Positions 1-5,174 of a DNA stretch of 5,174 nt are shown one piece after another; positions within the stretch are counted from its first letter, which is position 1, and each line of letters opens with the position of its first letter. Origin of the DNA: an uncultured Collinsella sp. (GTDB lineage Bacteria; Actinomycetota; Coriobacteriia; Coriobacteriales; Coriobacteriaceae). The position numbers were made by a program, and so were the translations under genes. The stretch covers positions 1 through 5,174 of the forward strand of contig CABUCQ010000137.1 in the NCBI GenBank assembly GCA_902490095.1, in the 5' to 3' direction. The notes below the pieces were generated by a model that had not been told where the DNA came from, made no database searches, and saw only the letters and a list, made by a program, of their open reading frames with translations.

Positions 1-5
1 ATCCA

Positions 6-18
6 AGGGTTATACCCT
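6..18. repeat. Small inverted repeat beside the terminator
   Basis: AGGGT (6-10) pairs with ACCCT (14-18) around a TAT loop, giving a 5-bp hairpin just ahead of the main terminator stem. It is short and could be chance, or an accessory part of the termination region. Confidence 0.35.
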
Positions 19-24
19 AAGAGC

Positions 25-50
25 AAACCACCCCTTTTAGGGGTGGTTTT
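25..50 (+). terminator. Rho-independent terminator of an upstream gene
   Basis: An 11-bp perfect stem pairs 25-35 (AAACCACCCCT) with 39-49 (AGGGGTGGTTT) around a TTT loop, and the 3' arm runs into a short T run (47-50). This is the form of an intrinsic terminator reading rightward. The 5' arm begins with A residues, so the reverse strand also ends in T's and the hairpin could work in both directions. It presumably closes a gene lying left of the window. A TAA at 18-20 could be that gene's stop, but too few codons are visible to identify it. Confidence 0.85.
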
Positions 51-116
51 GATTGTATCGACGTTGTACTTTGGGGCCTAGCTCCCCCGTATGCGCTCTT
101 ACTGTTTGTCTGTATT

Positions 117-147
117 TTGAGTCCTTCCAGTGTATTTGAGCGATAAT
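117..147 (+). promoter_or_regulatory. Candidate sigma-70-type promoter for the coaE operon
   Basis: GATAAT at 142-147 matches the TATAAT consensus at five of six bases. TTGAGT at 117-122 matches TTGACA at four of six. The 19-base spacer is longer than the preferred 17, so the pairing is weak. The location is sensible: it lies downstream of the terminator at 25-50, in the most AT-rich part of the window, about 30 bases ahead of the coaE start. Transcription would begin near 154, just upstream of the Shine-Dalgarno sequence at 164-170. No operator or riboswitch fold was recognised here. Confidence 0.3.
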
Positions 148-163
148 TACTCGCATTGGCGTT

Positions 164-170
164 AGGGAGG
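164..170 (+). promoter_or_regulatory. Ribosome binding site that decides the coaE start
   Basis: AGGGAGG at 164-170 sits five bases before the ATG at 176, a normal spacing. A TTG codon at 173 is in frame, immediately before that ATG, but would leave only a two-base gap. The ATG is therefore the better start. Confidence 0.7.
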
Positions 171-175
171 GCTTG

Positions 176-817
176 ATGTTTACCGTATTTGTCTTGGGCA
201 ATATCGCTTCGGGTAAGTCGACTGCCTGCCGCTATTTCGAATCTCGTGGCGCTATGCTTATCGATCTGGATGAGCTTGCAAAATCGCTGTATGTGCCGGG
301 CTCTGATATCGTCAATGCTCTCGCGGATGAATTCGGTTGGGACATTTTGGATGAGGAAGGCGGCATTCGCCGCAGCATCCTCGCCTCTCGAGCTTTCGCT
401 TCTCCTGATTCGGTCGCACGGCTCAATGGCATTGTGCATCCCGTTCTGATTGAACAGCTTTCGCTTAGGATTCTCGATCCGGTTTGTTGTACGGTTTCAT
501 CACCCCGTTACCCCTTTGCGGTGGTTGAGGTTTCTGCTCCGACTGGTTTTGAGGATGCATTTGGCTTGGCTGATGAAATTCTGGTCATTAGCGCCCCTTT
601 GTCAGTTCGTCGCGAGCGCGCTATTCAACGTGGCATGGAGCCATCTGATTTCGATGCCCGTTCTGCTTGCCAGCCCGATGAGTCTGCGCTGTGCAATCTC
701 GCTACAACGGTGATTGATAATTCGGCAGCTGATAATTCGCTCTTTGAGCAGCTTGACTCATGGCTTGCATGCCACGGGTTTATAGATACTCCGGATAAGG
801 AGGAGGCCGATGCCTAA
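176..817 (+). CDS. coaE: Dephospho-CoA kinase (CoaE), divergent
   Basis: CoaE phosphorylates the ribose 3'-hydroxyl of dephospho-CoA with ATP, the last step of coenzyme A synthesis, in the cytoplasm. The 213-residue protein has the family's usual length of about 200. Visible features are a P-loop at 8-16 (GNIASGKST), the D-x-D segment at 30-32 followed by a conserved P-G at 41-42, the L-N-x-I-x-H-P stretch at 83-89, an arginine-rich lid at about 145-152, and V-I-D-N at 179-182. Several motifs are degenerate. The usual P-L-L after the central beta strand reads A-P-T-G (121-124), and the late R-x-x-x-A-D motif is not recognisable (L-C-N-L-A-T, 172-177). The ATG at 176 is chosen over the adjacent TTG because of Shine-Dalgarno spacing. 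The gene overlaps its downstream neighbour by 8 bases, suggesting translational coupling. A different P-loop nucleoside or nucleotide kinase is the main alternative, but the D-x-D and H-P motifs favour CoaE. Confidence 0.85.
   Translation: MFTVFVLGNIASGKSTACRYFESRGAMLIDLDELAKSLYVPGSDIVNALADEFGWDILDEEGGIRRSILASRAFASPDSVARLNGIVHPVLIEQLSLRILDPVCCTVSSPRYPFAVVEVSAPTGFEDAFGLADEILVISAPLSVRRERAIQRGMEPSDFDARSACQPDESALCNLATTVIDNSAADNSLFEQLDSWLACHGFIDTPDKEEADA
797..806 (+). promoter_or_regulatory. Strong ribosome binding site inside the end of coaE
   Basis: AAGGAGGAGG lies within the last codons of coaE and ends three bases before the ATG at 810. The core AAGGAGG (797-803) has a spacing of six. It fixes the start of the transglycosylase gene and explains how that gene can be translated even though it begins before the coaE stop codon. 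Confidence 0.75.
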
Positions 818-1391
818 GGCACGTTTCTTTACATGGTATCGCGTGGCGCCACTTGCCGTTGTGTTCGTCTTCGGCCTTATTTCGCTCGTCTACTCGTTTG
901 CTCCTGCCGCTTTCTTTAAGCCGCTGTATCCGATTGACTACGAGGCGTATGTAAAACAATCCAGTATTTCGCATAATCTGGATCCGTATCTGGTGTGCGC
1001 TGTCATTAAGTCGGAATCGAATTGGGATCCCGAGGCCGAGTCGAATCAGGGTGCTCAGGGATTGATGCAGCTGATGCCCGAGACTGCCCAGGATATGATC
1101 GCCAAGGGTCTTGTCGACGGAGGGGAGTATTCGGCCGACAATCTTAACGATCCGGCTACGAATATCGAGTTTGGCTGTGCATACCTCTCGTATCTTCTAA
1201 CCTATTTCAACGGGTCGACGGATAGTGCCATTGCCGCCTATAACGCCGGTATGGGCAATGTCGACGGATGGGCGCAGCAGAACACGTCACTCCATAATGC
1301 GATTACCTTCCCTGAAACTCAGGCTTATCTGATTCGCGTCAATAATGCCTGGGTTCGATATAAGACTCTCTATCCCGATCGGTTCGTATAG
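810..1391 (+). CDS. Membrane-anchored lytic transglycosylase (Slt/GH23 type)
   Basis: This enzyme family cleaves the MurNAc-GlcNAc bond of peptidoglycan and leaves a 1,6-anhydro end. It acts outside the cytoplasmic membrane. The 193-residue protein starts with a short basic segment and one hydrophobic stretch at about 13-31. That stretch is probably a signal anchor, as no lipobox cysteine is visible. The catalytic domain covers about 50-190: the E-S pair E69-S70 (E69 the expected catalytic acid), G-L-M-Q at 84-87, A-Y-N-A-G at 143-147, and the late E-T-x-x-Y at 169-173. All signatures are intact, so the enzyme is probably active. It is small and lacks the long helical ring of E. coli Slt70 and any cell-wall binding repeat. 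It starts inside coaE and is followed 51 bases later by uvrB with no terminator between, so it is probably the middle gene of an operon. Confidence 0.9.
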   Translation: MPKARFFTWYRVAPLAVVFVFGLISLVYSFAPAAFFKPLYPIDYEAYVKQSSISHNLDPYLVCAVIKSESNWDPEAESNQGAQGLMQLMPETAQDMIAKGLVDGGEYSADNLNDPATNIEFGCAYLSYLLTYFNGSTDSAIAAYNAGMGNVDGWAQQNTSLHNAITFPETQAYLIRVNNAWVRYKTLYPDRFV

Positions 1392-1411
1392 GACTAAGCC
1401 CACCGCCTGCG

Positions 1412-1417
1412 TATACT
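1412..1417 (+). promoter_or_regulatory. Possible -10 element before uvrB (weak)
   Basis: TATACT matches five of six bases of the -10 consensus and lies in the 51-base gap between the transglycosylase gene and uvrB. A start near 1424 would still leave the Shine-Dalgarno at 1433-1437 intact. No convincing -35 hexamer is found 16-18 bases upstream, so this may be chance. A recognisable LexA operator is also absent from the gap. Confidence 0.2.
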
Positions 1418-1432
1418 GCAGATGTATGAGTT

Positions 1433-1437
1433 AGGAG
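1433..1437 (+). promoter_or_regulatory. Ribosome binding site that decides the uvrB start
   Basis: AGGAG at 1433-1437 lies five bases before the ATG at 1443. An in-frame ATG at 1422 would add seven residues but has no purine-rich element ahead of it, so 1443 is preferred. Confidence 0.75.
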
Positions 1438-1442
1438 TATCC

Positions 1443-3683
1443 ATGGCGGAATTTGAAGTAGAACGCGTTGGTGGTGAACTTAAGCGCTTTGGCGTTGAGG
1501 GCGCTGAGGTGCCGTTTGAAGTCGTCTCTCCCTATGAGCCTGCCGGTTCCCAGCCTAAGGCCATTGAGTCGCTTGTGCAGGGTGTGAGGGACGGAGACCG
1601 CTATCAGGTTTTGCTGGGTGTGACTGGTTCGGGCAAGACCTTCACGATGGCAAAGACTATTGAGGCCCTGGGAAAGCCGACGCTGGTCATGGCTCCGAAT
1701 AAAACGCTCGCCGCTCAGCTTGCGAGCGAGCTCAAAGAGTTCTTTCCCAATAACGCTGTGGTCTACTTCGTCTCGTACTACGACTACTATCAGCCCGAGG
1801 CGTATGTGCCGCAAAGCGATACATATATCGAGAAAGACTCCTCGATTAACGAAGAGGTCGAGATGCTGCGCCATCAGGCGACCGCGTCACTGCTCTCTCG
1901 ACGTGATGTGATCGTTGTCGCATCGGTCTCGTGTATCTATGGCATTGGCTCTCCTGAGGACTATGCGGGTCTGGCTCCAAACGTCGACAAGAAGGTGCCG
2001 CTCGAGCGCGATGACTTTATCCATGCGCTTATCGACATTCAATATGATCGCAATGACTATGACCTAGCACGTGGCACGTTCCGCGTGCGCGGCGATGTTG
2101 TTGACGTGTATCCGCCTTATGCCGAGCATCCGTTGCGGTTTGAGTTCTTTGGCGACGAGGTCGAGCTGATTGCCGAGATCGATGAGGTCACCGGTGAGAT
2201 GCTTCGTGAGTACGAGGCCATTCCCGTATGGCCGGCATCGCACTACGTGACCGAGAAGCCGAAGGTCAAGGCGGCTCTGAAATCGATCAGCGAAGAGTGC
2301 GAGAAGCGCGTGGCGGAGCTCAAGGCGACCGACAAGTTGCTCGAGGCGCAGCGTCTGCAGCAGCGTACCGATTATGATCTTGAGATGCTCGAGACGATGG
2401 GCTTTTGCAACGGCATCGAGAACTACTCGCGTCATCTGGACGGTCGCAAGCCGGGTGAGCCGCCATTTACCCTAATCGATTACTTTCCTAAGGATATGCT
2501 CTGCATCATCGATGAGAGCCATGTGACGGTGCCGCAGATTCGTGGCATGCACGAAGGTGACCGCTCGCGTAAGGTGACGCTGGTGGAACACGGTTTTCGC
2601 CTGCCCTCGGCGCTCGATAACCGCCCGCTTCGTTTCGATGAGTTTGAGGCAAGGATACCTCAGTTCATCTACGTTTCGGCCACGCCGGGTGACTATGAGC
2701 TGCGAGTGAGCCAAAATGACGTGGAGCAGATTATTCGTCCGACCGGCCTGCTCGACCCCAAGATTGACGTGCGTCCAGTTCGCGGCCAGATTGACGATCT
2801 TGAGGACGAGATTCGCGAGCGCGTTGCCCGCAAGGAGCGCGTGCTGGTGACCACGCTGACCAAACGCATGGCTGAGGACCTGACCGACCATCTACTCGAC
2901 GCCGGCATTAAGGTCAACTACATGCACTCTGATACGGCGACAATGGACCGTGTCGAGATCCTGCGAACGCTGCGCGAGGGCAAGATCGATGTTCTCGTTG
3001 GCATCAACCTGCTTCGCGAGGGCTTGGATCTTCCCGAGGTCTCACTGGTGGCAATTCTCGATGCCGATAAGGAAGGCTTCTTGCGCAACCGCCGTTCGCT
3101 GATTCAGACGATTGGCCGCGCGGCCCGTAACGCCGATGGCGAAGTCATCATGTACGCAGATGTCGTGACCGATTCGATGAAAGAGGCCATCGAGGAGACG
3201 CAGCGCCGTCGCGAGATTCAGATGGCATATAACGAAGAGCATGGCATTGTGCCCAAGACAGTGCGCAAGGCCATCAACGACATCTCAAGTTTTATTGCCG
3301 AGGCCGAAAAAACTGTGGGTTCCAAGGGGCGCTCGAAGGGCGACTCTCTTGGCCATGGCGCATTCTATACGCCCGATGAGTCGGGCGAGGGCGGCGTGCC
3401 GGAAACGGTGGCGTCCGAGCAGACACTTGCGGAGCAGTTGGAGGAACTGCCGCATGACGAGCTTGTGCGGATCGTCGAAACCATGGAAGAGGATATGCGT
3501 AACGCTTCTGCCGCCATGGACTTTGAGGAGGCGGCGCGCCTGCGCGATGCCGTCGTTCAGATTCGGTCGATGCTCGAGGGTGCGTCTGAGGACGAGACGA
3601 TCGAGCGCTTACGTTCGCAGGCCCGCAAGGGTTCGACGTTCGCATCGGGCAGAAAACGCCAGGGTGCACGGTTTAAGAAATAG
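1443..3683 (+). CDS. uvrB: UvrABC excinuclease subunit B
   Basis: UvrB is the damage-verifying helicase-like subunit of nucleotide excision repair. It is loaded by UvrA and then recruits UvrC for incision. The protein has 746 residues. Visible features are the Walker A motif G-V-T-G-S-G-K-T (59-66), the tyrosine-rich beta-hairpin that inserts between the DNA strands (Y-Y-D-Y-Y at 112-116, continuing to about 128), the D-E-S-H Walker B box (357-360), helicase motif VI Q-T-I-G-R-A-A-R-N (555-563), and a C-terminal UVR motif at about 676-711 that would contact UvrA or UvrC. All key residues are present. It is longer than E. coli UvrB (673): about 20 extra residues precede the Walker A, the linker at about 622-675 is glycine- and acid-rich, and about 35 residues follow the UVR motif, ending in a basic tail. 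It is the last gene of the coaE operon. No SOS box was seen upstream. Confidence 0.98.
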   Translation: MAEFEVERVGGELKRFGVEGAEVPFEVVSPYEPAGSQPKAIESLVQGVRDGDRYQVLLGVTGSGKTFTMAKTIEALGKPTLVMAPNKTLAAQLASELKEFFPNNAVVYFVSYYDYYQPEAYVPQSDTYIEKDSSINEEVEMLRHQATASLLSRRDVIVVASVSCIYGIGSPEDYAGLAPNVDKKVPLERDDFIHALIDIQYDRNDYDLARGTFRVRGDVVDVYPPYAEHPLRFEFFGDEVELIAEIDEVTGEMLREYEAIPVWPASHYVTEKPKVKAALKSISEECEKRVAELKATDKLLEAQRLQQRTDYDLEMLETMGFCNGIENYSRHLDGRKPGEPPFTLIDYFPKDMLCIIDESHVTVPQIRGMHEGDRSRKVTLVEHGFRLPSALDNRPLRFDEFEARIPQFIYVSATPGDYELRVSQNDVEQIIRPTGLLDPKIDVRPVRGQIDDLEDEIRERVARKERVLVTTLTKRMAEDLTDHLLDAGIKVNYMHSDTATMDRVEILRTLREGKIDVLVGINLLREGLDLPEVSLVAILDADKEGFLRNRRSLIQTIGRAARNADGEVIMYADVVTDSMKEAIEETQRRREIQMAYNEEHGIVPKTVRKAINDISSFIAEAEKTVGSKGRSKGDSLGHGAFYTPDESGEGGVPETVASEQTLAEQLEELPHDELVRIVETMEEDMRNASAAMDFEEAARLRDAVVQIRSMLEGASEDETIERLRSQARKGSTFASGRKRQGARFKK

Positions 3684-3689
3684 CGAACA

Positions 3690-3719
3690 GGCCCCGAGTT
3701 CCCTGTAGAGCTAGGGGCC
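3690..3719. terminator. Hairpin between convergent genes, probable terminator
   Basis: GGCCCC (3690-3695) pairs with GGGGCC (3714-3719). After a G/A mismatch, AGTT (3697-3700) can pair with AGCT (3709-3712), including one G-T wobble. The loop is 3701-3708. Seven bases after uvrB, it is followed by a modest T-rich run (CATGTCTTTT, 3720-3729). For the opposing gene the trailing sequence is less T-rich. It most likely terminates uvrB and may partly block - strand transcription as well. Confidence 0.65.
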
Positions 3720-3748
3720 CATGTCTTTTGCGCGCTGGAATTCGTGCG

Positions 3749-5174
3749 TTAGAGGTCTGCGATCAGAGCTTCGGCACAACGGATGCCGTCGGTGGCCGCG
3801 CTCATGATGCCGCCGGCATATCCAGCTCCCTCACCACAAGGGTAGAGACCCGGGGTTGACACGGCATGGCACGTTCGGTCTCGGGTGACAGTGACCGGTG
3901 AGCTCGAACGAGTCTCCACGCCGGTAAGAACGGCATCGGGACGGTCGTAGCCTCGTAGCTTTTTTCCGAGTAGGGGAAGTCCCAGGCGGAGCGACTCGAC
4001 GATATGCTGCGGTAGGGCTTCGTCAATTGCCGTCCAGGTCACACCGAGCGGATAGGTGGGCTTTACCTTTCCGGGCGCCTTGCTGGCGCGTCCTGCGAGG
4101 AAATCTCCGACGAGTTGTGCCGGTGCGTTCCAGTTGGAACCGCCCAGGCGATAGGCGGCCGCCTCGCAGGCACGCTGGAGCTCGATGCCGGCGAGCGGGT
4201 CATCGTTGGGAAGGTCCTCAGGCGTGACGTTAACGAGCAGGGCGGCATTTGCGTTGCGTCCGTCGCGGGCATTGAGACTGGCCCCGTTGACGCACAGGTG
4301 GCCCTGCTCGGAAGAGGCGGCGACAACCTGCCCGCCGGGGCACATGCAAAACGAGAACACGCTGCGGCCGTTGGGAAGATGGGCGACGAGCTTGTAGGGG
4401 GCTGCTCCGAGGGCAGGATGTCCCGCCAAGGCTCCATATTGGGCTCGGTCGATGTCGCGCTGCGGATGCTCGATGCGAACGCCCATGGCAAAGGTCTTTT
4501 GTGCGAGGGCCACGTTGTGGTCCTTAAGGAGCTCAAAAATATCGCGAGCAGAATGCCCGCAGGCGAGGATGAGGTGCTTTGTCTCAATTGGCTCGTAAGC
4601 GGCGTCTTGGGACGATTGGACATCAATACCGGTGATGGCGCCAGACGCGTTGGTGCGAATGTCGACGAGCTTCGTTCGATAACGGACGACACCTCCGAGC
4701 TGCTCGATGCGCTGGGATATAGCGGTGACAACCTTGGGAAGGATGTCGGAGCCAATGTGCGGCTTGGCATCCCACAGAATATCGCGGGGCGCACCCGCCT
4801 CGACGAAGGTTTCGAGGATAAGGCGATGGACGGGATTTTTTGTTCCCGTATTGAGCTTGCCGTCCGAGAAGGTCCCTGCGCCGCCCAGACCAAACTGAAT
4901 ATTGCTCTCGGGGTCGAGGATGCGCTCCTTTAGAAAGAGGTCGATCGCCTGCGAGCGGCGAAATGCCGGGTCGCCGCGCTCGATAAGCAAGGGCTTAAGA
5001 CCTGCTTCGGCGAGCGTGAGCGCAGCGAAAAGGCCGGCGCATCCGGCGCCGACAACGACGGGGCGTTCTTGAGGCGCGTCGGAGACGGGGGAGGGGAATG
5101 AAGGCTCATCGTCTTCTATCGCGCGTACGAGCGAGCGGTCACGTTCGGAAACGCTGTCGACCGCTTCTCGCTCG
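3749..5174 (-). CDS. FAD-dependent dehydrogenase, COG2509 type (5' end outside window)
   Basis: This is the C-terminal 474 residues of a flavoprotein whose reading frame stays open to the window edge; residues below are numbered from that edge. An FAD-binding Rossmann motif G-A-G-C-A-G is at 42-47, with the ribose-binding acidic residue in I-E-R-G at 64-67. The family hallmark F-G-L-G-G-A-G-T-F-S-D-G-K-L-N is at 94-108, followed by L-A-C-G-H-S-A-R-D (203-211), F-C-M-C-P-G-G (275-281) and a C-terminal FAD-contacting stretch G-L-Y-P-C-G-E-G-A-G-Y-A-G-G (442-455). These fit the COG2509 'uncharacterised FAD-dependent dehydrogenase' family, whose substrate is unknown to me. Complete members run to roughly 500-570 residues, so only an N-terminal domain start should be missing. 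The in-frame TTG at 4990 is not the start, because it lies downstream of the Rossmann motif. The gene faces uvrB, with 65 bases between their ends. Confidence 0.9.
   Translation of the reverse strand, partial: EREAVDSVSERDRSLVRAIEDDEPSFPSPVSDAPQERPVVVGAGCAGLFAALTLAEAGLKPLLIERGDPAFRRSQAIDLFLKERILDPESNIQFGLGGAGTFSDGKLNTGTKNPVHRLILETFVEAGAPRDILWDAKPHIGSDILPKVVTAISQRIEQLGGVVRYRTKLVDIRTNASGAITGIDVQSSQDAAYEPIETKHLILACGHSARDIFELLKDHNVALAQKTFAMGVRIEHPQRDIDRAQYGALAGHPALGAAPYKLVAHLPNGRSVFSFCMCPGGQVVAASSEQGHLCVNGASLNARDGRNANAALLVNVTPEDLPNDDPLAGIELQRACEAAAYRLGGSNWNAPAQLVGDFLAGRASKAPGKVKPTYPLGVTWTAIDEALPQHIVESLRLGLPLLGKKLRGYDRPDAVLTGVETRSSSPVTVTRDRTCHAVSTPGLYPCGEGAGYAGGIMSAATDGIRCAEALIADL

Noticed and set aside
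17..439. A 140-codon - strand frame covering the leader and the start of coaE
   Set aside because: It runs antisense through the conserved P-loop region of coaE and across the terminator, and has no recognisable domain.
1422..1442. ATG at 1422 as the uvrB start
   Set aside because: There is no ribosome binding site ahead of it. The AGGAG at 1433-1437 fits the ATG at 1443 instead.
1381..1442. LexA/SOS box upstream of uvrB
   Set aside because: GTTCG occurs at 1382-1386, but no CGAAC partner is found at the required spacing, so there is no operator I can support.
4063..4893. A 276-codon frame on the - strand overlapping the flavoprotein gene in another register
   Set aside because: Its Ser/Arg/Pro-rich low-complexity translation is typical of an out-of-frame reading of a real gene. 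The true frame has the FAD motifs.
4115..4933. A 272-codon open frame on the + strand opposite the flavoprotein gene
   Set aside because: It is fully antisense to a gene with clear family motifs, its protein shows no recognisable domain, and I saw no good Shine-Dalgarno. Long antisense open frames are common opposite GC-rich codon-biased genes.
3749..4990. TTG at 4990 as the start of the flavoprotein gene
   Set aside because: The frame continues upstream without a stop to the window edge and contains the G-A-G-C-A-G FAD motif there, so the gene starts outside the window.
1..5174. Mobile element, CRISPR array, tRNA, rRNA or defence gene
   Set aside because: On reading both strands I saw no transposase or integrase motifs, no spaced direct repeats, no tRNA-like cloverleaf and no rRNA words. 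The window is almost fully occupied by four housekeeping-type genes.

Overview
This window looks like ordinary chromosomal housekeeping DNA from a high-GC Gram-positive bacterium. My best guess is Coriobacteriia, a Collinsella-like actinobacterium. The guess rests on three things: the coaE/uvrB neighbourhood also known from actinobacteria, the moderate GC (about 52-58% in 60-base samples of the genes, about 38% in the leader at 91-150), and the protein sequences. No rRNA, protein-phylogeny or database evidence was available, so the assignment is inference.

Layout. Bases 1-175 are non-coding. They begin with a strong rho-independent terminator (25-50) that closes an upstream gene outside the window, and continue with an AT-richer leader holding a weak promoter candidate. 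Three genes then run on the + strand as a probable operon. The first is a divergent dephospho-CoA kinase (coaE, 176-817). The second is a membrane-anchored Slt-type lytic transglycosylase (810-1391), whose start overlaps the end of coaE by 8 bases. The third is the excinuclease subunit UvrB (1443-3683), 51 bases further on. A GC-rich hairpin (3690-3719) ends the operon. Facing it on the - strand is an FAD-dependent dehydrogenase of the uncharacterised COG2509 type, which stops at 3749-3751 and runs open off the right edge of the window.

How the genes work together. They share transcription rather than a pathway: CoaE finishes coenzyme A synthesis in the cytoplasm, the transglycosylase trims peptidoglycan outside the membrane, and UvrB loads onto damaged DNA during nucleotide excision repair. 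The FAD protein belongs to a separate transcription unit.

I found no mobile element, CRISPR array, RNA gene, toxin or defence system, and no evidence for a new system. The points most worth a second look are the divergent motifs in CoaE, the hybrid gene order, the extended ends of UvrB, and the uncharacterised flavoprotein.
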